Assembly (NCBI GenBank): GCA_031548885.1
Contig: JAVBQO010000002.1
Location: 62,001 to 126,000 of the forward strand
Reading direction: 5' to 3'
Length of the DNA stretch: 64,000 nt
DNA from: JAVBQO01 sp031548885
Lineage (GTDB): Bacteria; Patescibacteriota; Saccharimonadia; Saccharimonadales; Saccharimonadaceae
In this document: positions 42,489 to 50,389 of the stretch, in pieces
Numbering within the stretch: position 1 is the first letter of the stretch
How the letters are laid out: the number at the start of each line of letters is the position of its first letter
Notes under the pieces: generated by a model
Seen by the model: the letters and a program-made list of their open reading frames with translations, nothing else
Databases searched by the model: none
Told to the model about the DNA's origin: nothing
Translations under genes and position numbers: made by a program

Positions 42489-43744
42489 GATTCCTCCGTT
42501 TTCGCTAGAACTTCGTCGATTGACGTGACGCCGCGCAGTGCCTTGATTAGGCCGTCGGCGCGGAGATTCATCATGTCGTCGCGTGCCAAAATTTGGTCGA
42601 TGGTTTTCGCGTCGGCGCGGCCAAGCGTCAAACGTTCGATCATCGGTGAGTTGACGGCGATTTCGTATAAGCCAATCCGCCCAGTATAACCGGTGTTGAG
42701 GCATGATTTGCAGCCTTTGGCTCGCCACAAACGCGAAATTGTGCCGCCGGAAATCGACATCGTTTTGCTTTTGACGCCGAAACCTTCGTTCGCCATTTGT
42801 TTTTCGTGCGCGGCCAGTTGTTTGAGCGACGATTTGGTTAAATGAAACGCCGACATAATATTTTCTATTTCGGCCTTGGTTGGTTTGTAATTTTCGCGAC
42901 ATTTCGGGCATAGTTGCCGCACCAAACGGGTTGAAATGACGTTTCGCAGCGTGTGCGCAATCAGATACGGCTCGATATTCATACGCGCCAATTGGTCGAT
43001 TGCTGCACCGCCCGATTTCGCGTTCAGCGTGCTAAAAACCAAATGCCCCGACAGCGCGTAATCCACCAAATACTTCGCCGAAACGGCGTCCGGAATTCGG
43101 CTGGCCATGATAATTTCGCTATCCGATCGCACCAATGACGCTAGCCCGGTCGCTGTCGTCAGCCCGACACGAGGATTGACGGCGATTTGGTTGGCACCGG
43201 GAATCTTGTGTTCGATCGTGGTTTCGATGGTGGAAATGTTGACGCGGTCGTTGGCTAGAATCGACAAGATGGCGAAAAGCGTCGTCGATTTGCCGGCGTC
43301 GTCCGGCCCAGCTAGCAAAATCAAACCGCGTTTCAAACGCAAAATTTCACTCAGCCGTGATAAGTTTTCGCCCCAAAATCCCAATTGTTTCAAAGTCGGC
43401 GGCGCGGCATTCAACTGCGAAAAATGCAAGACAATCTTTTCGCCATCATTCGTCGGCAACGTATCGACGCGAAAAACGTACTTTTTGCGAGCAATCGTTA
43501 CCCGAAACGTGCCGTGTTGCGGCACCAAATTCTCGCGCGGATTCATGCCGGCCAGAGTCTTGACTTCGTCCAAAATCTCGCCATATTTTGACGCCGGAAA
43601 ACTGTCGGTTTCGTGCAAAATTCCATCGACGCGCATTCGCACCGCAATTTTCGCCCCGCGCGGTTCGACGTGAATATCGCTGGCGCCGAGTTCCAGCGCA
43701 CGCCCAATAATCAATGCCTCGATGATGTTTCCCACTTCGCTCAT
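42479..43744 (-). CDS. GspE/PilB-like secretion ATPase with altered catalytic motifs
   Basis: The 421-residue protein has the Asp box ASDIHVEP (21-28), a degenerate Walker A GPDDAGKSTT (146-155), and two CxxC pairs (CPKC at 279-282, CKSC later) in the zinc region. It lacks the N1 domain of PilB. The Walker B region reads SDSEIIMASRIPD (207-219) where family members have DPD...GEIRD, so the catalytic Glu is Arg216. The HTNDA box is NAKSG. ATPase activity may be lost or changed. With the pilin at 36370 it points to a type IV pilus or type II-like system. TATAAT lies 8 nt before the ATG. Confidence 0.9.
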   Translation of the reverse strand: MSEVGNIIEALIIGRALELGASDIHVEPRGAKIAVRMRVDGILHETDSFPASKYGEILDEVKTLAGMNPRENLVPQHGTFRVTIARKKYVFRVDTLPTNDGEKIVLHFSQLNAAPPTLKQLGFWGENLSRLSEILRLKRGLILLAGPDDAGKSTTLFAILSILANDRVNISTIETTIEHKIPGANQIAVNPRVGLTTATGLASLVRSDSEIIMASRIPDAVSAKYLVDYALSGHLVFSTLNAKSGGAAIDQLARMNIEPYLIAHTLRNVISTRLVRQLCPKCRENYKPTKAEIENIMSAFHLTKSSLKQLAAHEKQMANEGFGVKSKTMSISGGTISRLWRAKGCKSCLNTGYTGRIGLYEIAVNSPMIERLTLGRADAKTIDQILARDDMMNLRADGLIKALRGVTSIDEVLAKTEESCY

Positions 43745-43795
43745 TTCGTATTATTATAGCAAACATTAGCGGTTTCGCGTGATAAAATAACAGTA

Positions 43796-44236
43796 ATGAG
43801 AATCAAAAATGCGGATGAAATGACAAGTTTGGGTCAGGAAATTGGCGCCAAATTGCGCGGCGGCGAAGTCTTCGAATTGATCGGCGATGTTGGTGCTGGT
43901 AAAACGACTTTGGTCAAAGGAATCGCCAAAGGTTTGCAAATCGATGACGACGTGCAAAGCCCGAGTTTCACAATTTCGCGAAATTACGCGGCGCGTGATG
44001 GTTTGATACTCAATCATTACGATTTTTATCGACTGCACGATGCCGGAATCATGAAAATGGAAATCGCCGAAACGTTGTCTGATCCGAAATCGATTACGAT
44101 CATCGAATGGGGCGATTCGGTGGCGAAAGTTCTGCCGCCAGCGCGTGCGATCGTCACGATTCATTATCGCGCAGACGATGGACGCGACGTGATAATTTCG
44201 TCGCCGTACGAAAATCTAGCGGAGTTTTCGCAATGA
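43796..44236 (+). CDS. tsaE: tRNA threonylcarbamoyladenosine biosynthesis ATPase TsaE
   Basis: This 146-residue P-loop protein has ELIGDVGAGKTTLVKGIAKGL, SPSFTISRNY and IIEWGDS, all TsaE hallmarks. It powers turnover of the TsaB-TsaD complex that makes t6A37. TAAAAT at 43783-43788 is 7 nt before the ATG. Its stop overlaps tsaB (ATGA). The TsaC part of the pathway is in the fusion at 20005; TsaD is not in the window. Confidence 0.93.
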   Translation: MRIKNADEMTSLGQEIGAKLRGGEVFELIGDVGAGKTTLVKGIAKGLQIDDDVQSPSFTISRNYAARDGLILNHYDFYRLHDAGIMKMEIAETLSDPKSITIIEWGDSVAKVLPPARAIVTIHYRADDGRDVIISSPYENLAEFSQ

Positions 44237-44616
44237 TTTTAGCGCTCAAAACCGATAATCCAACAGCCGAAATTTACATTTTTGACGAAAAAAACGGCCA
44301 AATTGTGCGCGAAAAAATGTGGCTGGCCGAACGGCGACTGGCGGCGGAATTGCTGGGTGTTTTGGAAAACGAAGTTGGCGATTTTTCGCAGCTTTCTGGG
44401 TTGATTATTTTCAAAGGTCCGGGCAGTTTTACTGGTTTGCGAATTGGTATCACGACGATGAACGCGCTGGCTTATTCGTTGGAGATTCCGATTGTCGGCG
44501 AAATGGGCGAAAAATGGCGCGAAAACGGGCGAAAACGATTGGCTGGGAGCGAAAATGATCGCATTGTTGTGCCGGAATACGGCGGCGACGCCCATATCAC
44601 GTTGCCGCGAAAATAG
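44233..44616 (+). CDS. tsaB: TsaB, shortened to its N-terminal domain
   Basis: This 127-residue protein has MILALKTDNPTAEIYIF and the TsaB signature KGPGSFTGLRIGITTMNAL, which binds TsaD. Usual TsaB proteins have about 220-230 residues, so only the first ASKHA lobe and a short tail remain. It was placed at the ATG that overlaps the tsaE stop. Reduced TsaB proteins of this kind occur in other small genomes. Confidence 0.88.
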   Translation: MILALKTDNPTAEIYIFDEKNGQIVREKMWLAERRLAAELLGVLENEVGDFSQLSGLIIFKGPGSFTGLRIGITTMNALAYSLEIPIVGEMGEKWRENGRKRLAGSENDRIVVPEYGGDAHITLPRK

Positions 44617-44640
44617 CGTGTAAAAGCGCTAAAAATCGTG

Positions 44641-44786
44641 TACAATATTCGTGAGGCATCGCCTCGGATTTACTTTACTTAAACGAGAAACATGTCTGTT
44701 TTCGCCACGCGGCCGAGTTTGATGAGAATTTTCGCGAGGGATGAAGCGAAGCTTGGCACGGCGAAAATCGGGCTGAAAGGAACAAA
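44641..44786 (+). promoter_or_regulatory. promoter and structured leader of rny
   Basis: TACAAT at 44641-44646 starts a leader of about 135 nt. It contains the hairpin GAGGC/GCCTC and a long-range pairing TTTTCGCC/GGCGAAAA. It also contains a possible 33-codon upstream ORF (44692-44793, beginning MSVFATRPSLMRIF) whose TAG overlaps the rny ATG. Its length and structure set it apart from the mostly leaderless genes nearby and suggest control of rny, perhaps by RNase Y itself. Confidence 0.5.
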
Positions 44787-46274
44787 ATGTTAGAAGTTTT
44801 ATTGGCGCTGGGCGGAATTATCATCGGAGCCGCAGCGCTGTTTGTGTTTGAAAAATCACGCGGCGCCAATGCCGGTGCAAAATCAGATAAAATGTTGGCC
44901 GAAGCTCGCAAAGAAGCCAGCACAATTATCCTAAAAGCAACCGAAAACGCCAAAAAAGACGAAGAAGAGCGCCGCCGCGAAATCAAAAAAGCCGAAAATC
45001 GCGTGGCCGACCGCGAAACTACACTGGATCGAAAACTCGACGAATTGGACAAACGGGCTGAAAAATTGCGCGCCAGCGAGGACGACGTCGAAAAATTGAA
45101 AGACGAGATTCGCGACATTCGAACCAAGCAGCAAGAAAAGCTGGAAAAAGTTGCGAAACTTACCAAAACCGAAGCGGCTGAAAAATTGATGGCGATGACG
45201 GAGCGCGACATCAAAGACGATCTGGTTGGGTTGGTTGGGAAACTGCAGCGCGAAGCCGAAGAAGACGCCGAGGAACGTGCCGGCGTGATTCTGGCAACAG
45301 CGATGGAACGCATGGCGTCCGAGTCAACATCAGAGCGCACCGTCACGGCCGTACCGCTCAAAGACGACGAAATGAAAGGCCGCATCATCGGCAAAGAAGG
45401 GCGAAATATTCAGGCTTTGCAACGCGCCACCGGCGTTGACATTTTGGTTGACGACACGCCGGGCATGATCGTGTTGTCGTCGTTTGATCCAGTCCGCCGC
45501 CAGGAAGCTCGTTTGGCGCTGGAAATGTTGATGAAAGACGGTCGCATCCACCCGGCTCGCATCGAGGAAGTCGTCGAAAAAGCCAAACGTCAAATCGAAA
45601 AAGAAGTTGTTCGCGCCGGTGAAGACGCCGCTCGCGAATGTGGCGTCGTCGGCATTCCGCCAGAAATGCTACGGCTGCTGGGCGAATTGAAATTCCGCAC
45701 ATCATACGGCCAGAATGTTTTGAAACACTCAACCGAAATGGCGCAATTGTCGGGCTTGATCGCCGAAGAAGTTGGCGCTGACGTACGAATTACCAAAACC
45801 GCGACGTTGCTGCACGACGTCGGCAAAGCCGTCACGCACCGCATGGAAGGCAAGCACCACCATATCGGCGCGGAATTGGCGCGAAAATATGGCATGGATG
45901 AACGAATCGTGCACGCCATCGAAGCGCACCACGACGACATCGAAGCCACCACGACAGAAGCGATCGTGGTTCGTATTTGCGACGCGTTGTCGGCGGCGCG
46001 TCCGGGCGCACGAAATATTTCGGCGGAAAATTTCGTCGAACGTATGCGTGATTTGGAAAACGTCGCCACGTCGTTCGACGGCATCGACAAAGCCTACGCC
46101 ATCAGCGCCGGCCGCGAAGTCCGCGTTATCGTTCGCCCAGAAAAAATCGACGATTTATCATCGATCAAATTGGCACGCGATATTGCGAACAAAATCGAAT
46201 CGACCATGCAATATCCGGGCACGATCAAAGTCAACGTGATCCGCGAAACGCGCGCGATTGAGTACGCGAAGTAG
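44787..46274 (+). CDS. rny: ribonuclease Y
   Basis: This 495-residue protein has an N-terminal membrane helix, a long coiled coil (about 30-160), a KH domain (GRIIGKEGRNIQALQRATGVD) and an HD domain (LLHDVGKAV, HDDI, ICDALSAARPG). It starts mRNA decay and processing at the membrane. AAAGGAACAAA precedes the ATG. It is the probable main mRNA endonuclease of this organism. Only one octamer copy is present over 1.5 kb. Confidence 0.95.
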   Translation: MLEVLLALGGIIIGAAALFVFEKSRGANAGAKSDKMLAEARKEASTIILKATENAKKDEEERRREIKKAENRVADRETTLDRKLDELDKRAEKLRASEDDVEKLKDEIRDIRTKQQEKLEKVAKLTKTEAAEKLMAMTERDIKDDLVGLVGKLQREAEEDAEERAGVILATAMERMASESTSERTVTAVPLKDDEMKGRIIGKEGRNIQALQRATGVDILVDDTPGMIVLSSFDPVRRQEARLALEMLMKDGRIHPARIEEVVEKAKRQIEKEVVRAGEDAARECGVVGIPPEMLRLLGELKFRTSYGQNVLKHSTEMAQLSGLIAEEVGADVRITKTATLLHDVGKAVTHRMEGKHHHIGAELARKYGMDERIVHAIEAHHDDIEATTTEAIVVRICDALSAARPGARNISAENFVERMRDLENVATSFDGIDKAYAISAGREVRVIVRPEKIDDLSSIKLARDIANKIESTMQYPGTIKVNVIRETRAIEYAK

Positions 46275-46283
46275 GCTCTCTCG

Positions 46284-46772
46284 ATGGCAAAGATTGTCCC
46301 GTTTACTGACGAGCAATACAGGAAGTGGTTTCGTAGTCGGCCAATGAAGCCAATTGGTGCGGGATTGGCGTGTTTCGACGACAAATCGCGAAAAGCTTTG
46401 ATTGTGAAGTCTGGGTACAAAGATCACTGGTCGTTACCTGGCGGCGTTTGTGATGAGAATGAATCACCAAAATCTACGGCAATGCGCGAAGCTTTTGAAG
46501 AAGTGGGTATCAATGCTAGATCAGAAAACGTTAGTCTTATCGGCGTTGAATATAATTATATTTCGCGTGCTGAACACGATAGAATATACTTTGTTTTTGC
46601 CACGTCACTATCTGAGTCTTCACGCTTGACATTGCAATCCGACGAAATTGATCAAGCTAGATGGGCGTCTATCGATGAATTGCGAGAATTATCGAGCAAT
46701 TTTGGCGTGTTAAAAATCGCCGCCGATTGGATCGAAAACGGCACCGTTCAATACGCCGATTTTGGGGTATAA
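46284..46772 (+). CDS. NUDIX hydrolase
   Basis: This 162-residue protein has a complete NUDIX box GVCDENESPKSTAMREAFEEVGI after WSLPGG. It starts 9 bp after rny with no clear ribosome-binding site. RppH-like removal of 5' pyrophosphate would fit the position after rny, but the sequence is not specific enough to claim it. It contains no octamer copy. Confidence 0.85.
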   Translation: MAKIVPFTDEQYRKWFRSRPMKPIGAGLACFDDKSRKALIVKSGYKDHWSLPGGVCDENESPKSTAMREAFEEVGINARSENVSLIGVEYNYISRAEHDRIYFVFATSLSESSRLTLQSDEIDQARWASIDELRELSSNFGVLKIAADWIENGTVQYADFGV

Positions 46773-46779
46773 TTGAATC

Positions 46780-47133
46780 ATGGCGGACTTATCATATAGC
46801 GATGTACAACGGGCAATTAATGATGCGATGCGCGATTTGCGTAACGACGTGCAGCGTTTGTCGAACGCGGTAACAAATATCGATCGGCAATCGAATTTGA
46901 TCGACGATATTCAGCGCGACGTTCATACGTTGGGGCAAAAAATCGACCGCATGTCGGGCGATTCGAACGGCATTGATCGGCTACTTGCCGACATGGCGAA
47001 TTTGTTGCGCGAAGTTCAGAATTCCAACAATCGCTTGTCCAATATCGAACGATTTTGTGCCGACACCAGCAAATATTTGCAGACGCTAGCCAAAACCAAA
47101 GACGACGGTTTTCGCTACGCCAACGAAGAATAG
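46780..47133 (+). CDS. coiled-coil protein
   Basis: This 117-residue protein, beginning MADLSYSDVQRAINDAMRD, is almost entirely helical with heptad-like spacing (SNAVTNIDRQSNLIDDIQRDVHTL) and a single Cys. It was not recognised beyond a coiled coil; a scaffold or envelope role is possible. TATAAT at 46768-46773 is 6 nt before the ATG (leaderless), inside the end of the NUDIX gene. Confidence 0.65.
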   Translation: MADLSYSDVQRAINDAMRDLRNDVQRLSNAVTNIDRQSNLIDDIQRDVHTLGQKIDRMSGDSNGIDRLLADMANLLREVQNSNNRLSNIERFCADTSKYLQTLAKTKDDGFRYANEE

Positions 47134-47162
47134 TTGACATTACCCGCCGCGTGTCGTAAAAT
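47134..47162 (+). promoter_or_regulatory. consensus promoter of the initiator tRNA gene
   Basis: TTGACA (47134-47139), a 17-bp spacer and TAAAAT (47157-47162) lie 18 bp before the tRNA. It starts immediately after the stop codon of the preceding gene. Confidence 0.85.
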
Positions 47163-47180
47163 GTTACGGAATTACAATGA

Positions 47181-47258
47181 CGCGGGGTGGAGCAGTCTGG
47201 TCAGCTCGTGTGGCTCATAACCATAAGGTCGTAGGTTCGAATCCTACCCCCGCAACCA
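47181..47258 (+). tRNA. initiator tRNA-fMet (CAU)
   Basis: The 78-nt gene folds as a cloverleaf with acceptor CGCGGGG/CCCCGCA, giving the C1-A72 mismatch typical of bacterial initiators. It has the initiator-type D arm GAGCAGTCTGGTCAGCTC, anticodon CAT and encoded CCA. The anticodon stem has G-C pairs only at the last two positions, with T-A at 29-41, rather than the usual three G-C pairs. Confidence 0.97.
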
Positions 47259-47269
47259 GTGAATTTATT

Positions 47270-47299
47270 AAAATCTGTGGTAAATTGCCACAGATTTTT
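47270..47299 (+). terminator. intrinsic terminator of the tRNA-fMet transcript
   Basis: AAAATCTGTGG (47270-47280) pairs perfectly with CCACAGATTTT (47288-47298) around TAAATTG, followed by TTAAAATTTT. A TGCGAAAA octamer follows directly. Confidence 0.9.
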
Positions 47300-47339
47300 A
47301 AAATTTTGCGAAAAAACGTAACAAAATATAATAAATGTA

Positions 47340-47368
47340 TTGACAAAGCATAAGCACTGTGCTATAAA
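47340..47368 (+). promoter_or_regulatory. consensus promoter with a palindromic operator in its spacer
   Basis: TTGACA (47340-47345), 17 bp and TATAAA (47363-47368). The spacer and -10 contain the perfect inverted repeat AGCAC-T-GTGCT (47353-47363), and GCATAA is repeated on either side. A repressor bound there would block polymerase, so the gene downstream is probably regulated. Confidence 0.65.
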
Positions 47369-47402
47369 TGAAGCATAACAAAATAAAACAAAAAGGTTAG
47401 AA

Positions 47403-47531
47403 ATGAAAAAGTTAAACGAAATATTCTCATGGCAACGAAGGCGATCAAGCAAAGAACTCGGCAGCTTTGTGGCGCGAAAACTGAATGCGCTTGAAGGTGT
47501 CGAGCTGGACCTAGATATTGAGCAGATTTAA
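47403..47531 (+). CDS. 42-residue small protein with its own regulated promoter
   Basis: The frame begins MKKLNEIFSWQRRRSSK and ends LDLDIEQI at a TAA, giving 42 residues with a basic first half and an acidic end. AAGG lies 6 nt before the ATG, and a consensus promoter with an internal palindrome lies 35 bp upstream. It sits between tRNA-fMet and tRNA-Met, and its last codons contain the -35 box of the tRNA-Met promoter. It was not recognised; the evidence is the expression signals rather than homology. Confidence 0.6.
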   Translation: MKKLNEIFSWQRRRSSKELGSFVARKLNALEGVELDLDIEQI

Positions 47532-47546
47532 TTTGCCTGCTATACT
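47518..47546 (+). promoter_or_regulatory. promoter of the elongator tRNA-Met gene
   Basis: TTGAGC (47518-47523), a 17-bp spacer and TATACT (47541-47546). The -35 box overlaps the last codons of the small gene. Confidence 0.7.
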
Positions 47547-47569
47547 GTTCGGAGTTAGTCCACCGGTAC

Positions 47570-47646
47570 GGCAGCGTAGCTCAGTTGGTTAGAGCGTAGG
47601 ACTCATAAGCCTAAGGTCGCTGGTTCAATCCCAGCCGCTGCTACCA
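47570..47646 (+). tRNA. tRNA with CAU anticodon, probably elongator tRNA-Met
   Basis: The 77-nt gene folds with acceptor GGCAGCG/CGCTGCT (first pair G-U), D loop AGTTGGTTA, anticodon loop CTCATAA, T stem GCTGG/CCAGC and encoded CCA. Its D arm resembles bacterial elongator tRNA-Met. The last pair of the anticodon stem is an A-G mismatch (A31-G39). With the initiator and the Ile2-like tRNA, all three CAU tRNAs of the genome may be in this window. Confidence 0.93.
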
Positions 47647-47682
47647 TAGAAAATCCCTCATCTAGCATGAGGGATTTTCTAT
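47646..47682 (+). terminator. 16-bp perfect terminator hairpin after tRNA-Met
   Basis: The arm at 47646-47661 (ATAGAAAATCCCTCAT) pairs without mismatch with 47667-47682 around CTAGC. It begins on the last base of the tRNA CCA end, so precursor processing must open it. Confidence 0.9.
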
Positions 47683-47711
47683 GGGAATTTTATTTATTAC
47701 CGATGGAGCCC

Positions 47712-47750
47712 ACGAAAAAAGCTCGAAATGTCATTTTCGAGCTTTTTCGT
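47712..47750. terminator. bidirectional terminator between tRNA-Met and the alkylsulfatase gene
   Basis: ACGAAAAAAGCTCGAAA (47712-47728) pairs with TTTCGAGCTTTTTCGT (47735-47750) with one bulged A. A and T runs on both sides allow termination in either direction; it ends the converging alkylsulfatase transcript 11 bp after its stop. Confidence 0.85.
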
Positions 47751-47760
47751 CAGGTAAATA

Positions 47761-49554
47761 TTAGCGATCGGCCATCAAAACCGGATCATTCGTCGGCGCG
47801 TCGAAGACCGCAAAGAACTTCTTCGCATCATCAATCGAGCCTTTCGTGAACTGCGCTTTGCCGGCGTTAACAGATTGTTCCAATGTGCCAGCTAGATCCT
47901 TGAATACCATGCCGATCACCGTCATATGGTCCAGTTCGACAACCGCCAACGCGTCGTCCGGAATCTGTGAAACCGCCTCGACGACACCTTTTCGCACGAT
48001 CAGGCCGACTGTCGCGTCGCGATCGGTTAGTTTGAAGCCCATGCTCATGACCTGGTCGCCGCATTTTTCTGGGTCAATCCGGACGCGTAGACCTTCCAAA
48101 AGCGCCTCGTCGGGCATGGCGACGATTTGGTCGGGCGCGTCGATGTTGATTTTGCGTGAATAGTCGATCGAGCCGTCCAGTTCGTCGGCCGCTGTCAGGT
48201 AAAAGTTTCGCCAGTTGGCATTGACGGTTTTGTAGCCGACTTGGCGCAAAGCTTCGGCCTTTAAATTACGCGCCTCGTGGTCGGATTTTTGTTCACGATC
48301 GACGCGCACGACGTGGCTGGACAATTCTGCTACCCACTGCCAATCGTTATTGTCGGCGGCTCTTTTGGCGGCGGCGATTACGTTGTCGCGTCCACCCATT
48401 AATTCAATGTAGCGGCGTGACGATTCAATCGGATGCAGCGGCGCCAGTGTCGTCGGATCGGCATTGAACCATCCCAGCAAACCGACGTAAAGTTCGCGCA
48501 CCGAATGGCTCATCGTACCGTAAAATTCACCCATCCACGGGCTGTTTTTTAGATGCTCCGGAATCAGAACCTTTTGTACCAAATCATCCGGCAAATCACC
48601 GCGGTTCATGTGACGAATCGTTTGATCGTACTCGTAGCTGATGACGTCACGATAATCACGCAAACAGTCGGCAATTTCCTGGCGACCGGCCACCACACGA
48701 CCGTGCGACGGAATCATAAACTCGGCGTCGCGCGTGCGCAACTGCGAATCGATCGAGCGGAACCATTTTTGCGGATCGCGAAATTCCGAGCCGCGTACCG
48801 AATGTAGGTTGGGGAAGGATTCGCCTTGAACCAACTCGGCCGATTGCAAAACTTTCAGGTCGGGGAACCAGGTTACGATTTCGTCGATCGCCTCGGATGG
48901 CGCCCAGCTGATTTCCATGCGCACGCCGGCGATCGTGGTATCCAATTTGTCGTCAACCAGCACGTTCGGCGCGATTAGCGAAATCGTCTGCATGATAAAG
49001 TCCGGCCCATCACCGCCGTTGACGCGGCCCGTTGGACCGGTCTCTAATAAACCGCCCAGCGAATAATCTAAACGCGCTGCGATAATCGGCCCGTCGCCGG
49101 AAATCTGGTGTTCGATGACGTTCTGCATGAAGTCGCGATGCGCGATGATCTTGACGTCGCCGCGATCGACTTCTTCTTGCGTGACGAAGGCTTTGACGCC
49201 AGCGTAATGATCGGTGTGCCAGTGCGAGTAAATCACCGCCTTGACCGGTTTGTCGGTGATTTTGCGCAGATCCGCCAGCATGTTTTTGCCTTTTTCAACG
49301 TCTTCGGGCGGATCAATCAAAATCAAGCCGTCGTCGCCGACGATCATCGTCATATTGCCCAGCGCATAACCGGTAAATTGATAAGCATTTCGACCGGCGA
49401 TTTCCAAAACACCCTGATCCATTTTTCGCGAATGTTCGGATAGCGCCGTATTGATCGTATTGGCATTTTCCGTATACGCCAAATTTTTGCCGTTCGGATA
49501 CCAAACTACACCGTCATCCGCGCCCAACCAATATTTTTGATCACTTCGTTGCAT
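47761..49554 (-). CDS. alkylsulfatase of the metallo-beta-lactamase fold
   Basis: This 597-residue protein has the metal motif SHWHTDHYAGV, FPNLHSVRGSEFRD and IPSHGRVV of the linear primary-alkylsulfatase family (SdsA1/BDS1 type), plus the C-terminal dimerisation and SCP2-like lipid-binding regions. Such enzymes cut alkyl sulfates such as SDS. No signal peptide is visible, so it may be cytoplasmic. This is unexpected in a reduced genome. It has one octamer in 1.8 kb and a classic GGAGG Shine-Dalgarno, consistent with acquisition from another bacterium. An alternative role on sulfated lipids or detergents is possible. Confidence 0.9.
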   Translation of the reverse strand: MQRSDQKYWLGADDGVVWYPNGKNLAYTENANTINTALSEHSRKMDQGVLEIAGRNAYQFTGYALGNMTMIVGDDGLILIDPPEDVEKGKNMLADLRKITDKPVKAVIYSHWHTDHYAGVKAFVTQEEVDRGDVKIIAHRDFMQNVIEHQISGDGPIIAARLDYSLGGLLETGPTGRVNGGDGPDFIMQTISLIAPNVLVDDKLDTTIAGVRMEISWAPSEAIDEIVTWFPDLKVLQSAELVQGESFPNLHSVRGSEFRDPQKWFRSIDSQLRTRDAEFMIPSHGRVVAGRQEIADCLRDYRDVISYEYDQTIRHMNRGDLPDDLVQKVLIPEHLKNSPWMGEFYGTMSHSVRELYVGLLGWFNADPTTLAPLHPIESSRRYIELMGGRDNVIAAAKRAADNNDWQWVAELSSHVVRVDREQKSDHEARNLKAEALRQVGYKTVNANWRNFYLTAADELDGSIDYSRKINIDAPDQIVAMPDEALLEGLRVRIDPEKCGDQVMSMGFKLTDRDATVGLIVRKGVVEAVSQIPDDALAVVELDHMTVIGMVFKDLAGTLEQSVNAGKAQFTKGSIDDAKKFFAVFDAPTNDPVLMADR

Positions 49555-49669
49555 ACGCCCTCCTTATCAGTGGTTATCACAATTATAGCATTTCGCTTAT
49601 GTTTGTATAAGTTCCGCTGCCGCGAAAAATGTGCTATTATTTCATAGAGGTAAAGCTTAAAAACAAACC

Positions 49670-50389
49670 ATGAATATCACGAATGAAATTTTGCTTAGCA
49701 CGTGGCTGCCGTTTATTGTGGCCGCATTGGTGCAGGCAAGTTTTGGTTTGGGCGTCAGCATGTTGACGCTGATCAGTGGTCACACGCTGTACAAAAAACG
49801 TTCGCATGGCCGATTGATTGGACTTTCGCAAAGTTATATTTGGGGTGCGATTATCGCCACGGTTTTGCTATTGACGCTGGTGGTGTATGTTTTTCAAACC
49901 GATGCGGCGATGCGTGGTTACGCAGCTTGGATTGCAATTTCCGGCGTGGCGGCTGGCATTGGTGTGGCGATTTTGCTGTTTTATTACCGGCGTGGGCGCG
50001 GCGGAACGATGTTGTGGTTGCCGCGCGTGGCGGCGGAATTTTTGTACAAACGAACTAAACGAACCAAAAATTCTTTTGAAGCTTTTTCGCTCGGACTGGC
50101 GGCGATTTTTGCTGAGTTAATTTTTGTGGCGGCGCCACTGTTGGTGGCGGGAATTTTGCTAGCGGACCAGCCAACGACGACACAACTAATCGGCATTGCA
50201 ATCTACACGATCATCGCCGTTTTGCCGCTGATCGTGATGTTTGTTTTGATCGCTGGCGGACACAAAATCAGCCGCTTGCAAGCTTGGCGCGAAAACAACA
50301 AAACCTTTTTGCAAGTCATGGCTGGGTTCGGTTTGGTGGTGTTGGCGGTCTACGTTTTCGTCTATCACGCTGTCGGAGTGTGGTCATGA
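49670..50389 (+). CDS. six-helix membrane protein, transporter-like
   Basis: This 239-residue protein has about six hydrophobic helices in two groups of three, with WLPFIVAALVQASFGLGVSML and FGLVVLAVYVFVYHAVGVW at its ends. The layout recalls LysE/CadD-type exporters, but no signature is firm. It has a leader with GAGGT about 20 nt before the ATG, which is further than usual. It is the first gene of an operon with the ATP-cone protein (ATGA overlap) and the flavoprotein. Confidence 0.65.
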   Translation: MNITNEILLSTWLPFIVAALVQASFGLGVSMLTLISGHTLYKKRSHGRLIGLSQSYIWGAIIATVLLLTLVVYVFQTDAAMRGYAAWIAISGVAAGIGVAILLFYYRRGRGGTMLWLPRVAAEFLYKRTKRTKNSFEAFSLGLAAIFAELIFVAAPLLVAGILLADQPTTTQLIGIAIYTIIAVLPLIVMFVLIAGGHKISRLQAWRENNKTFLQVMAGFGLVVLAVYVFVYHAVGVWS

